Assembly: GCF_030818575.1 (NCBI RefSeq)
Contig: NZ_JAUTAL010000001.1
Location: 1,674,001 to 1,738,000, forward strand
Source: Chryseobacterium camelliae
Lineage (GTDB): Bacteria; Bacteroidota; Bacteroidia; Flavobacteriales; Weeksellaceae
Length of the DNA: 64,000 nt
Direction of reading: 5' to 3'
Shown here piece by piece: positions 1 to 8,555 of this stretch (positions are counted from its first letter, which is position 1; each line of letters opens with the position of its first letter). A model generated the notes under the pieces. That model ran no database searches. It was not told the DNA's origin and was given only the letters and a program-made list of their open reading frames with translations. The translations under genes and the position numbers were made by a program.

Positions 1-53
1 GCTTTAGGGCTCCTGTTTTTATTTTATTGTTAAATGTAAGGCTGTTTAATAAA

Positions 54-216
54 CTAAACGCTGCCTAAACCTCATAGGTTTTGAAAACCTATGAGGTTTA
101 AAATCATAAAGCGTTGTTTTATTTCCAAAGGCAGAAATCAGATTTGTTCAGTTTTTACTCAATAATAAATCTAAACGCTGCCTAAACCTCACAGGTTTTA
201 AAAACCTGTGAGGTTT
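54..216. repeat. Two copies of a palindromic intergenic repeat
   Basis: Two copies of a compound element. Each begins with CTAAACGCTGCC (54-65 and 171-182) and continues into a near-perfect palindrome, 66-100 (35 bp, arms AAACCTCATAGG and its complement) and 184-216 (33 bp, arms AAACCTCACAGG and its complement). The arms differ at the same position in both halves, so pairing is kept by compensating changes. A related imperfect copy lies at 63884-63916. This stretch from 1 to 263 has no gene. Confidence 0.85.
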
Positions 217-263
217 GATTTATCAAAAAATTTTCAGGAAACCATATACTGCAAAAAAACATA

Positions 264-286
264 AAAAGCATCCCGAGGATGCTTTT
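264..286 (-). terminator. Hairpin terminator of the XRE gene
   Basis: A 10-bp inverted repeat (AAAAGCATCC / GGATGCTTTT) with a 3-nt loop lies just past the stop of the minus-strand regulator and is followed on that strand by a T-rich run. Confidence 0.75.
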
Positions 287-298
287 ATTTCTTGTAAC

Positions 299-670
299 TT
301 AATTCTGATTGTCTTTCAGCCTTTTGACTTCATCTTTCAGCAGGCTGATATACTCCTGCAGATTTTTAATAATCTCAATGCTTAGATGATTGTTAAAAGT
401 ATTTTGTACTGAACCAGATCCTGCTCCGGGACTATCATAAAATGTTGCATTACTATTATTGATAACCGTATCACCTGCCTCTTCCTCATAAATATCCTCT
501 ACAGGAACATTAAGAAACTTGGCTATCTTTTCCCATTCTTCATGTATGATCTTCACGTCACCGCCTTCTTTCCTGCAATAATTGGATACATCAGTAGCAA
601 TTACCTCGGCAATCTGCTGTTGAGTATACCCTTTCTTTTTTCTTATCGAACGTAATTTTTCTTTTTGCAT
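299..670 (-). CDS. Small XRE-family helix-turn-helix regulator
   Basis: A DNA-binding regulator of about 123 residues. The N-terminal 60 residues form a Cro/C1-type helix-turn-helix with the usual opening (LRSIRKKKGYTQQQIAEVI) and the closing stretch FLNVPVEDIY. A Gly/Ser/Asn-rich linker follows, then a charged C-terminal helix (about residues 95-123) that looks like a short coiled coil for dimerisation. The frame is open further upstream, but the extension is low-complexity and unlike the family, so the ATG giving MQKEKLRS is preferred. It stands alone, facing away from the DnaJ/KTSC gene. The target is unknown. Confidence 0.85.
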   Translation of the reverse strand: MQKEKLRSIRKKKGYTQQQIAEVIATDVSNYCRKEGGDVKIIHEEWEKIAKFLNVPVEDIYEEEAGDTVINNSNATFYDSPGAGSGSVQNTFNNHLSIEIIKNLQEYISLLKDEVKRLKDNQN

Positions 671-814
671 AATTCTGCTTTTTACAAATATAAAAAAAGA
701 CTTTTGTTTTTCAAATGCTTTCAACCGATTTTCATTTTGCCACCAGACATGTACAAAAGGTATGATACACAAATAATTAACATTAAATAACACTTCATTT
801 CAAATTAAAAGCCC

Positions 815-822
815 TAATTTTG
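815..822 (+). promoter_or_regulatory. -7 box for the DnaJ/KTSC gene
   Basis: TAATTTTG matches the Bacteroidota -7 consensus TAnnTTTG and lies 26 nt before the start codon. No clear -33 TTTG is seen at the usual spacing. Confidence 0.5.
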
Positions 823-847
823 CATCCCGAAATAAGGATCCAACCAT

Positions 848-1294
848 ATGAAAAAATTAGGCGAATACAGAAAGCTTCTGGAAGTAGATAAAAACGTAAC
901 ATTAAAGGAGCTGAAAACCATTTACAGGAATACGATGAAAGATACGCATCCTGATAAATTCATCAATGATGAAGCCGGCAAACTGGAAGCGGAAGAAAAA
1001 AGCAAATCTGTCATTGAAGCCTATCATTTCCTGGTAAGCATCAACCCGGAAACACAGGAAAAATACAAAGAAGAATATACGGAAACAATTACCACTTCCA
1101 ACATCCAGGATTTCTATCTTGAGAAGGCTATACTTACCGTACAGCACCTGAACGGAAATATCTACGAATACCTTGGTGTACCGAGAAACACCTACATCAA
1201 AATGGTAAATGCCGATTCTCCGAGCCGTTTTGCCAGAAGGCATATTTACGGAAGTTTTGTGTATAGAAAAGCAGGAGAAGCTATGGAGGCTTAA
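848..1294 (+). CDS. J-domain protein with C-terminal KTSC domain
   Basis: A 148-residue two-domain protein. Residues 5-65 form a J domain with the HPD motif at 34-36 (THPDKF), which in this family stimulates the ATPase of DnaK-type chaperones. Residues 85-148 resemble the KTSC domain (LNGNIYEYLGVP, then FARRHIYGSF), a small domain named after a lysyl-tRNA synthetase C-terminal region, of uncertain function. There is no Gly/Phe region or zinc finger, so it is not a general DnaJ co-chaperone. It is a single gene with its own -7 box and a strong terminator just downstream. Confidence 0.85.
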   Translation: MKKLGEYRKLLEVDKNVTLKELKTIYRNTMKDTHPDKFINDEAGKLEAEEKSKSVIEAYHFLVSINPETQEKYKEEYTETITTSNIQDFYLEKAILTVQHLNGNIYEYLGVPRNTYIKMVNADSPSRFARRHIYGSFVYRKAGEAMEA

Positions 1295-1314
1295 TCCTCG
1301 GCCAAACATATTTG

Positions 1315-1344
1315 AAAGGCTTCCGGAATTCCGGAAGCCTTTTT
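1315..1344 (+). terminator. Rho-independent terminator after the DnaJ/KTSC gene
   Basis: AAAGGCTTCCGG and its exact complement are separated by AATT and followed by TTTTT. Confidence 0.9.
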
Positions 1345-1377
1345 GTTTTAAAAATTAATGCCATAAAATGATCTTCT

Positions 1378-1489
1378 CCGTCACTTCGAGTAGCGCAGCG
1401 AAGCGGAGTGTATCGAGAAGTTTTTGAGCAATAGTTCTCTGTTAAAACACTTCCCGATACGCTTTTTCAAAAGATACTCGAAGTGACGG
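1378..1489. repeat. 112-bp hairpin repeat, copy 1
   Basis: Terminal inverted repeats of about 15 bp (CCGTCACTTCGAGTA and its complement) enclose a second inner inverted pair (GTATCGAGAAGT against ACTTCCCGATAC). The whole unit can fold into one long interrupted hairpin. A second copy in the same orientation begins 155 bp later. No gene lies between 1295 and 1724. Confidence 0.85.
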
Positions 1490-1532
1490 TAAGTTTATTA
1501 TTACAAATTTTTTGACTTCAAAATGTATCCTT

Positions 1533-1644
1533 CGTCACTTCGAGTAACGCAGCGAAGCGGAGTGTATCGAGAAGTTTTTGAGCAATAGTTCTCTGTTAAA
1601 ATACTTCCCGATACGCTTTTTTCAAAAGCTACTCGAAGTAACGG
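1533..1644. repeat. 112-bp hairpin repeat, copy 2
   Basis: A near-identical second copy of the element at 1378-1489, with a few substitutions (for example TAACGC for TAGCGC, and GAAGTAACGG at the right end). This looks like a REP-like non-autonomous element. No coding capacity is seen. Confidence 0.85.
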
Positions 1645-1724
1645 AGGTGTTATAGAATTACTTTTAAAGACGAAAAAAGCGCATCATTTCTGATACGCTT
1701 AGGGTTAATTAAAAGGTGGGTATA

Positions 1725-4700
1725 TTAGTCGATGTGTTTCGGAGTAAATCCGTCTTCACTGAGTTCTCTGTGATCGTAATCGGCCTTCATTTCGGCTTCA
1801 TAATCTATTTTTTCATGTTTACCCATTCTTCTTAAAATGGAGTCAAACAGAGAATATACTACCGGTACGATAATCAGGGTCAGGAATAGTGATGATGTCA
1901 GACCCCCGATGATTACCCAGGCAAGTCCGTTATTCATTTCTGCTCCGGCTCCTTTTGCAATCGCAATTGGAATCATACCGAAGATCATCGCAATGGTGGT
2001 CATCAGGATCGGACGAAGACGGGCATGGTTCGCTTGGATCAGCGCGTCATGTGTATTGAACCCCGCTGCCTTTCTCATGTTGGCAAAGTCGACGATCATG
2101 ATCGCGTTTTTCGCTACCAGACCAATCAGCATAATCATCCCCAGCATGGTAAAGATATTCAGTGAGTTTCCGGTGATGGCCAGGATCACCATAACTCCGA
2201 TCAATGCCAGTGGAATGGAGAACAATACCACAAACGGGTACACAAAGGAATCATATAAGGAAACCATTACAAGATATACCAATACGATGGCTGCCAGCAA
2301 GGCAATTCCCAACGTACCGAAACCTTCGGTCTGGTTTTCCATATCCCCGCTCCAGATATACGATACTCCGGCAGGCTTTGTTTTTTCATTATCCATGAAC
2401 ATGGCGGCCCATTCGTTGGCCACGTCTCCTACCGGGCGGCCTACAACCTTGGATTTAACCTTTACAGAAGGAGATTTATCCCTACGTTCCAGCAAGCTCG
2501 GCCCGGAACCCATCTTCACATCAGCAAACTGGCTCAGCCTGATCTGTTGTCCCTGAGGATTGGTAAACATCAGGTTTCTCACATCATCAATTGACTGCCT
2601 GTTTGCATCACCGAAACGGATGTTGATATCATATTCATATTCCCCGGCTCTGAACTTACCGTCTGTATTTCCGCTGAAAGCCGTCTGCATCGTCTGTCCT
2701 ACACTGGAAAGGTTTAAACCTAAAGCCGCCATCTTATCACGGTCGATATTCACCTGTACTTCCGGATTTCCGGAGTCCGTTGACAATTCCGCATCTACAG
2801 CACCAGGAACTTTTTTAAGAAGTCCAAGAATTCTGTTGGCTTCCTTATTTGCCGTTTCGTTATCCTGAGCGGTAACCACCAGCTCAATCGGAGCATTATC
2901 CGCTCCCATCAATCCGATCGGTGCTGTTTTGAATTCCACTCCGGTGAATTTTTCTTCCAGCGCTCTTTTGATCTTCGCAGACTTGATGTCCGTACTTTCA
3001 TTACGCTTGGATTTATCTACGAGGATCACCTGGATCTCCGATTGGTATAATGTAGCCTGCGCCCCTCCAAATCCTGAAGACTGCTGTCCTACGGTGGTAA
3101 TCATATCCACAACATCCTTATCGTTTCTCAGGAATTTCTCAACTTCCAGGGTTACCTGGTTGGTTTTTTCCACAGAAGCGTCTTTAGGCAATTCCATCTG
3201 AACAAGGAACTGTCCTCTGTCCATTTTAGGGAAGAATTCTCCTCCGATAAAGCCAAAAGCGACCAGCATAAAGGATGAAATCAGGATGATAAAAGTGATT
3301 ATCACAGTCATTACCCTTCTTAAAGTGGTTTTTAAAACCCATTCCAGAATGCTTGTAATCCAGTGGGTAAATTTCTCCAACTGCTTTTCGAACCAAAGAA
3401 TAAATCTTTCAAAAACATTCTTTCCTGTAAGATGCACCAGCTTACCATATCTGGAAGATAACCATGGAATAATGGTAAATGAAGCCAGCAAGGATAGCAT
3501 GGTCGCAATAACTACCGTCACACAGAATTGGGCAAGGATGTCTGATACCAAGCCGGAACTCATCGCAATCGGTAGGAATACCACTACAATTACCAAGGTA
3601 ATAGCCGTTACGGTAAACCCGATTTCCGAAGCTCCGTCATACGCCGCACGGATCCTGCTTTTCCCCATCTCCATGTGCCTGTACACGTTTTCCAATACCA
3701 CAATCGCATCATCCACCAGGATACCTACCACGAGTGAAAGTCCGAGTAAACTCATCAGGTTAAGGGTATAGCCCATCAGGTACATTCCAATTACCGTAGC
3801 AATCAGGGACATAGGGATGGAAACCATTACGATAAATGCGTTTCTGATGTTGTGGAGGAACAATAGCATCACCACCGCTACCAGGATAATCGCCAGAAAC
3901 AAATCGAAAATTACGTGATCGGCTGCTTCCAGGGTAAAATCTGTGGTGTCATCTACAATATTCAGCTGAAGTCCCTGAGCCTTATAGTTGTTCTGAACCT
4001 GCGCAATGGTTTTCTGAACCAGTTCCGATACCGCTACCGCATTGGCATCAGATTGTTTTTTTACCTGAAGCAAAATGGTTGAATTCTGGTTGTACCGTGC
4101 AATTTTCTCCACATCTTTCTGTGAATCGAAAACCGTGGCAACATCAGAAAGACGTACCTGGGCACCGTTTTTATTGGAAATAACCAGGTTGTTCAGTTCA
4201 GCCACATTTTTATATTTCCCGGACAGACGAATCGTTGATCTCGATGTCCTTGTCTTTAATGCTCCTGTAGGGAAATCCAGGTTGGAAGAAAGGATAGCCT
4301 GCTGTACATCCCCTATGGAAAGTCCATATCCTTGCAGTTTTTTTTCATCCAGGTTCACCTGGATCTCTCTTTCCTGACCACCAACTAAGGTAACCTGGGC
4401 CACCCCGTTTACACGGGAAAAGATAGGTTCAATTTTCTTGTCTAAAAGATCATAAAGTTCTTTGTTATTCAGCTTGTTGCTGGTAATACTCAGCGTCATG
4501 ATCGGAAGGTCATCCAGTGAGAACTTCTGCAAAGATGGCGGATCTGCATCATCCGGAAGGTCAGCCAGAATAGCATTGACCTTTCTCTGGGCATCATTCA
4601 GAGCATAGTTGACATCGGCTCCTGTATTCAGCTGAACCATGATCACCGATAAGCTTTCGTAAGACGAGGATTCTACCTTTTTTACGTTTTCCAGAGAACC

Positions 4701-4913
4701 TACGGCATCTTCAATTTTCCGGGTTACGGAAGTTTCCACTTCTGCAGGCGAAGCTCCGGGATAAACCGTAGAAATGGTTACCACATTGGTTTCAAATTTC
4801 GGAATCAATTCATACCCCATCATGGAGTAGCTTAATAAACCGCCCAGTGTGAGGATCGTAAAGAGTACGATCACCAAAGACGGCCTTTTAATGGATATTT
4901 CTGCTAACTTCAT
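1725..4913 (-). CDS. RND efflux pump inner-membrane permease (HAE type)
   Basis: The proton-driven pump of a tripartite efflux system, 1062 residues, the usual length for AcrB/MexB-like transporters. The N-terminus (MKLAEISIKRPSLVIVLF) is the classic first transmembrane helix. The fourth-helix proton-relay motif with paired aspartates is present (GILVDDAIVVLENV), as are the two large periplasmic loops and a second block of helices near the C-terminus (GLVAKNAIMIVDFAN). It is the last gene of a four-gene operon, 6 bp after the adaptor. The substrate cannot be read from sequence. The closest type is the hydrophobe/amphiphile exporter rather than the metal exporter CusA. Confidence 0.95.
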   Translation of the reverse strand: MKLAEISIKRPSLVIVLFTILTLGGLLSYSMMGYELIPKFETNVVTISTVYPGASPAEVETSVTRKIEDAVGSLENVKKVESSSYESLSVIMVQLNTGADVNYALNDAQRKVNAILADLPDDADPPSLQKFSLDDLPIMTLSITSNKLNNKELYDLLDKKIEPIFSRVNGVAQVTLVGGQEREIQVNLDEKKLQGYGLSIGDVQQAILSSNLDFPTGALKTRTSRSTIRLSGKYKNVAELNNLVISNKNGAQVRLSDVATVFDSQKDVEKIARYNQNSTILLQVKKQSDANAVAVSELVQKTIAQVQNNYKAQGLQLNIVDDTTDFTLEAADHVIFDLFLAIILVAVVMLLFLHNIRNAFIVMVSIPMSLIATVIGMYLMGYTLNLMSLLGLSLVVGILVDDAIVVLENVYRHMEMGKSRIRAAYDGASEIGFTVTAITLVIVVVFLPIAMSSGLVSDILAQFCVTVVIATMLSLLASFTIIPWLSSRYGKLVHLTGKNVFERFILWFEKQLEKFTHWITSILEWVLKTTLRRVMTVIITFIILISSFMLVAFGFIGGEFFPKMDRGQFLVQMELPKDASVEKTNQVTLEVEKFLRNDKDVVDMITTVGQQSSGFGGAQATLYQSEIQVILVDKSKRNESTDIKSAKIKRALEEKFTGVEFKTAPIGLMGADNAPIELVVTAQDNETANKEANRILGLLKKVPGAVDAELSTDSGNPEVQVNIDRDKMAALGLNLSSVGQTMQTAFSGNTDGKFRAGEYEYDINIRFGDANRQSIDDVRNLMFTNPQGQQIRLSQFADVKMGSGPSLLERRDKSPSVKVKSKVVGRPVGDVANEWAAMFMDNEKTKPAGVSYIWSGDMENQTEGFGTLGIALLAAIVLVYLVMVSLYDSFVYPFVVLFSIPLALIGVMVILAITGNSLNIFTMLGMIMLIGLVAKNAIMIVDFANMRKAAGFNTHDALIQANHARLRPILMTTIAMIFGMIPIAIAKGAGAEMNNGLAWVIIGGLTSSLFLTLIIVPVVYSLFDSILRRMGKHEKIDYEAEMKADYDHRELSEDGFTPKHID

Positions 4914-4919
4914 CTTGTC

Positions 4920-5981
4920 TTACTTTACGATATTGATTTTGGAGCCGTTATCCAGGTTGATCTGTCCGCTGGTAATTATCTGTTCGCCGCCTTTAAGGCC
5001 GCTTAAGATCTCAACTTTATCACCATACACTTTACCGGTTTGAACGGTAATTAATTTTGCCGTTCCATTATTGACAATAAATAACTGTCCTGAGCTTACT
5101 CCATTCACGAAGGCTTCTGCAGGCACCGTGAGCATATTCTGGGTTTCAGCACCATTGTTGGTTTTGAATGTTGCGGTAGCATACATCCCTGCTTTCAGGT
5201 TTCCTCTGTTCTGAACTTCAATCTCCACAGGAAAATTTAAAGAAGCATCACTTTTAGGAGCGATGAAGGTAATCCTTCCGCTGAAAGAATCATCCGGCAG
5301 TACATTGACTTTAATCGGGACTTCCTGGCCAATCGCAATCTTTCCGATCTGGCTTTCATCCACAAGTACAGAAAGCTTCAGTGAGTTGATGTTTACGATC
5401 TCAAATAATGCGGTTCCGGGAGCCACTACCATTCCTGGTTCCACCATTTTTTTGTTGATGGTACCGCTGATCCCTGCACGTACGCTGGTATCATTTACCC
5501 TTACGCCCTGTGCACGAACTGCGGCCTGCGCATTTTTAAGCTGCAACCTTGAATTATCCAGCTGCTGTTTGGTAACCCCTCCGGTTTTGAAGGCATTTTC
5601 ATATCGCTGGTTATCTATAATCGCATTCTGTAAATTATTCTGAGCCTGGGCTACATCCACTTCGATCGCATCCTTCTTGATGGTTGCCAGCACCTGCCCG
5701 GCGTTTACCCTTGAGCCTTCTTTTACCAGAACACTTACGATTCTGCCGGAAATTTCAGAAGACTGGTTGGATTCCTGCTTAGGGATAAAGGTTCCGTTAG
5801 CCGAATAATCTGTATCGATATTCTCCCTGGAAACCGTAACCACATTTACATTGATCTTATCTACCTGTTTGGCTACTTCCTGTACTTCCTTCGTCTGCTT
5901 TTCCTTATTGCTTGCAATCTTATATGCGGCTAAGCCGACCAGTACAGCTGCTACGATGATATATATTAAAGTTTTTTTCAT
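4920..5981 (-). CDS. RND periplasmic adaptor (membrane fusion protein)
   Basis: A 353-residue adaptor linking the RND pump to the outer-membrane channel. An N-terminal membrane anchor (residues 4-23, no lipobox) is followed by a split lipoyl/barrel-sandwich domain. The halves are IPKQESNQSSEISGRIVSV..GSRVNAGQVLATI and, after an alpha-hairpin (about residues 105-160), a segment around AGISGTINKKMVEPGMVVAPG. Beta-barrel and membrane-proximal domains complete it. It is shorter than AcrA because of a short hairpin. It lies between the channel gene (10 bp upstream) and the pump (6 bp downstream), clearly in one transcript. Confidence 0.95.
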   Translation of the reverse strand: MKKTLIYIIVAAVLVGLAAYKIASNKEKQTKEVQEVAKQVDKINVNVVTVSRENIDTDYSANGTFIPKQESNQSSEISGRIVSVLVKEGSRVNAGQVLATIKKDAIEVDVAQAQNNLQNAIIDNQRYENAFKTGGVTKQQLDNSRLQLKNAQAAVRAQGVRVNDTSVRAGISGTINKKMVEPGMVVAPGTALFEIVNINSLKLSVLVDESQIGKIAIGQEVPIKVNVLPDDSFSGRITFIAPKSDASLNFPVEIEVQNRGNLKAGMYATATFKTNNGAETQNMLTVPAEAFVNGVSSGQLFIVNNGTAKLITVQTGKVYGDKVEILSGLKGGEQIITSGQINLDNGSKINIVK

Positions 5982-5990
5982 TATAGTTTA

Positions 5991-7358
5991 TTATGGGTTT
6001 TGTAATGTGTTCAGTTGTCCTTTTGCTTTGATGAGTTTTATTTCTGCCTGTTTATAATCCAGTAACGCATTCGCATAGTTCTGTTTGGCCTGCGTCAGCG
6101 CATTTTCGGTATCCAATACTTCGGTAAGCGGAGCAAGACCGTACTGGTAATTGGACTGGGTATTTTTTTGCACTTTCTCAGCCAGCTCTACGTTATCCTT
6201 CATGCTCTGGATATTGATGATGGCATTCTCCATATTGCTGATGGCATTTTTATAGTCAAGATCCAGGCTCTGTCTGGTATTGTTGATATCCTGGTCAAGG
6301 TCCTGAATATCAATTTCTGCCTGTTGAATCTGGGCTTTGGTAGATCCCCCCATAAAAATCGGGATTTTAATAGCCAGACCGATGGAAGCATAATCACTCC
6401 AATTGGTCCCCTGCGAAGATCCTGTGAAATAAGGGAATTTATTTCCCAACCCTTGCCATCCGTAATTGGCCTGAAGGCCTACCGTTGGATACAATAAAGC
6501 TTCCGTAGCTTTCTTATTGTACTGTAAAAGCTCTCTTTGCTTGTTCAGTACTCTAATTTCAGAACGTTCTTCCAGATTTGCCGCAGTACTCAGCAAAGCG
6601 GTATTAGGCTCAATGGTTTTTTCTTCCAATTCGATCGGGGTACTGATGGGTATTCCCATATAGAATTTCAGGGCGTTTTTTGAAACCTCCACGGCATTCA
6701 CAAGCTGTTGCCTGTTTGATCCGATATTGGTCAGCTGAACATTGGTACGGTCCAGGTCAATGGATTTGGCCAATCCGTTATCTACAAGGCTTTTAATCAC
6801 ATTCCTTACCCTTTCCGTATTCGCATAGCTTGATTCTACGGTTTTAAGGTTCTCCTCCTGGACGAATACCTGATAATAGGCCGTCGCTACATTTTCAATG
6901 ATCTGCTCATTGGTAAGCTCTGAATTGAGAATGTAAAATTCCCTGGTGGATTTTGCAGCTTTAAGCCCTGTGAAAACCCTCTGGTCAAAAATGTTCTGAT
7001 ATAATGACACAGAATTCACAGACTGCCATTTGGTTCCGAATGTTACAGGGATCATCTGCCCGGGCATACCAAAGATTTCTCCCGGAAGCACAGATTTCTG
7101 CAGAATGGGATTGAATGTATTGCTGATGTTTGCACTGACCTGAGGAAGTGCTCCAGCTCTTGCCTCATCTATCTTATATTCCGCCTTTTTCACCTGCAAA
7201 GCCGCCTTTTTAGCTTCTGCCTTATTCTGGAGGGCCTGTTTGATGGCCTCCTGAAGAGACACCTGCTGCTGTGCAGATAGGGATGAAAAGCCGAAAATCA
7301 TAAATGCTGCGGCTATCCCTAATCTAAGCCTTTTAGCAGTTATTCGTTTTCCTTTCAT
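5991..7358 (-). CDS. TolC-family outer-membrane efflux channel
   Basis: A 455-residue outer-membrane factor with a signal peptide (cleavage expected after FSSLSAQ) and two similar halves rich in long helices. Typical family pieces are VSLQEAIKQALQNKAEAKKA at the start, ATAYYQVFVQEENL in the first hairpin and TQAKQNYANALLDYKQAEIKL in the last. It forms the trimeric channel through which the downstream RND pump and adaptor export substrates. It is the first structural gene after the TetR regulator, 95 bp away. Confidence 0.95.
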   Translation of the reverse strand: MKGKRITAKRLRLGIAAAFMIFGFSSLSAQQQVSLQEAIKQALQNKAEAKKAALQVKKAEYKIDEARAGALPQVSANISNTFNPILQKSVLPGEIFGMPGQMIPVTFGTKWQSVNSVSLYQNIFDQRVFTGLKAAKSTREFYILNSELTNEQIIENVATAYYQVFVQEENLKTVESSYANTERVRNVIKSLVDNGLAKSIDLDRTNVQLTNIGSNRQQLVNAVEVSKNALKFYMGIPISTPIELEEKTIEPNTALLSTAANLEERSEIRVLNKQRELLQYNKKATEALLYPTVGLQANYGWQGLGNKFPYFTGSSQGTNWSDYASIGLAIKIPIFMGGSTKAQIQQAEIDIQDLDQDINNTRQSLDLDYKNAISNMENAIINIQSMKDNVELAEKVQKNTQSNYQYGLAPLTEVLDTENALTQAKQNYANALLDYKQAEIKLIKAKGQLNTLQNP

Positions 7359-7453
7359 AATGTAATACTTCGTTTATTTTTTAATATAGTTGTGTTCTTA
7401 ACAGTTTTTACTTCTAAAGGACGGTTCATTTCTTAAATTACTTTAACAGTTCT

Positions 7454-8047
7454 TTATTTTTTAAACAACATATTAAGAATGATGTCTTTCCTTTCTGAAA
7501 TAATCTTGTCGAATTCTTCTTCGCCGATCATTAAATTTTCCATGAGTAAAGGCCTTATGGCACTTGGGAAAACCAACAGGGAAATCATATTCAGGACAAA
7601 CTGAATGGGTTTCATCTTTTCTATATTTCCCAGTTCCATTTCCGTTTCAATATCTTTATACAATTTTTCAAGCTCGCCTTCCTCAATATCTTTTTTATGG
7701 CAATTTCCTTTGTTGATCTGTGAAACAATATACGTTTCCAGATAAGGATACTGCAGGCTGGTGGACAAGCTCCCTTCGATAAACTGGGAAATTTTTTCCT
7801 TAAAGGGAAGATCCGAGTTCATGATGATCTCAGATTTCTCATGCTCCACCTTATGGGCTTCATCGAAAATGATCTGAATAAGGTTATCCCTGGAGCGGAA
7901 ATAGTAATTGATGAGTGTACGGTTGACTCCCGCTGCATCGGCAATTTCCTGTGTAGTAGCATCAAATTTCCCTTTAACAAAGAATAAATTCTTAGTTGTT
8001 TCTTTAATCAGCTCTTGCGTCTGGTCTTTTTTTGTTTGATTTGACAT
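7454..8047 (-). CDS. TetR/AcrR-family regulator of the efflux operon
   Basis: A 197-residue regulator. The N-terminal helix-turn-helix (TQEIADAAGVNRTLINYYF, residues about 31-50) is typical of the family; the rest is the variable ligand-binding and dimer domain. It is the first gene of the efflux operon and shares its promoter, so it probably represses itself and the pump genes until a ligand binds. Two identical 11-bp palindromes flank the promoter (see the separate entries), which fits autorepression. Confidence 0.92.
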   Translation of the reverse strand: MSNQTKKDQTQELIKETTKNLFFVKGKFDATTQEIADAAGVNRTLINYYFRSRDNLIQIIFDEAHKVEHEKSEIIMNSDLPFKEKISQFIEGSLSTSLQYPYLETYIVSQINKGNCHKKDIEEGELEKLYKDIETEMELGNIEKMKPIQFVLNMISLLVFPSAIRPLLMENLMIGEEEFDKIISERKDIILNMLFKK

Positions 8048-8049
8048 TT

Positions 8050-8060
8050 TTGTTAAACAA
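8050..8060. promoter_or_regulatory. Candidate TetR operator 1
   Basis: TTGTTAAACAA is a palindrome around a single central base. It lies just before the tetR start codon, downstream of the -7 box. An identical copy is at 8103-8113. Confidence 0.7.
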
Positions 8061-8070
8061 ATTTGTGGAG

Positions 8071-8101
8071 CAAAAATAAGTCAAATTTTATTTTTGACAA
8101 A
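8071..8101 (-). promoter_or_regulatory. Promoter of the tetR-efflux operon
   Basis: On the minus strand TTTG (8098-8101) and TATTTTTG (8071-8078) are separated by exactly 19 nt. This matches the Bacteroidota primary sigma consensus of a -33 TTTG and a -7 TAnnTTTG, and it lies between the two candidate operators. Confidence 0.8.
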
Positions 8102-8102
8102 A

Positions 8103-8113
8103 TTGTTAAACAA
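8103..8113. promoter_or_regulatory. Candidate TetR operator 2
   Basis: A second exact copy of TTGTTAAACAA, immediately upstream of the -33 box of the efflux promoter. Confidence 0.7.
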
Positions 8114-8528
8114 AATTATTAAGGAAAAAATATGATATGCATCAGGTTTATTTCAGCAGTGTAATCATGAACATTTCAGATGTCATAGAAAACACAGAAC
8201 AATAGGTGCTACCAACTACAGCTTGATATGCTTTTTTATTCTTGAAAAACAGCGGCAATGAATAGGTTGATCAGACCTGGATGAATATAAAGAAAGATTT
8301 TAGTACCGTTTGTAAGGAAAACAGCACTAATTCACCGGGAATATTTACCTCTGGGACTAACAAAAGATATTCGAAAACAGCTGTCGGCAAATACAATCAT
8401 AGTTTTGCATATCTCCAGCCGTAGTTTGAGTGTATTTGGGATCGGAGATGTGAGCTCAGCAATATGGGAATTGATTAGTAGCTTGCAGATCATGAGACTT
8501 AACTTTTACCATTGGTCCTATAATAAAG
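8114..8528. other. Gene-free stretch
   Basis: About 415 bp without a supportable gene. The best open frame starts at ATG 8281 on the plus strand and has 47 codons, with no recognisable motif. The stretch may hold the worn remains of a lost gene. Confidence 0.5.
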
Positions 8529-8554
8529 AAACGGGCAGAAAATTCTGCCCGTTT
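8529..8554 (-). terminator. Terminator of the CvfB-like gene
   Basis: AAACGGGCAGAA and its exact complement form a strong 12-bp stem next to the stop codon of the minus-strand gene. Confidence 0.8.
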
Positions 8555-8555
8555 T

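Noticed and set aside
8281..8424. A 47-codon frame in the gap after tetR
   Set aside because: No motif, and other frames in the same stretch are equally open.
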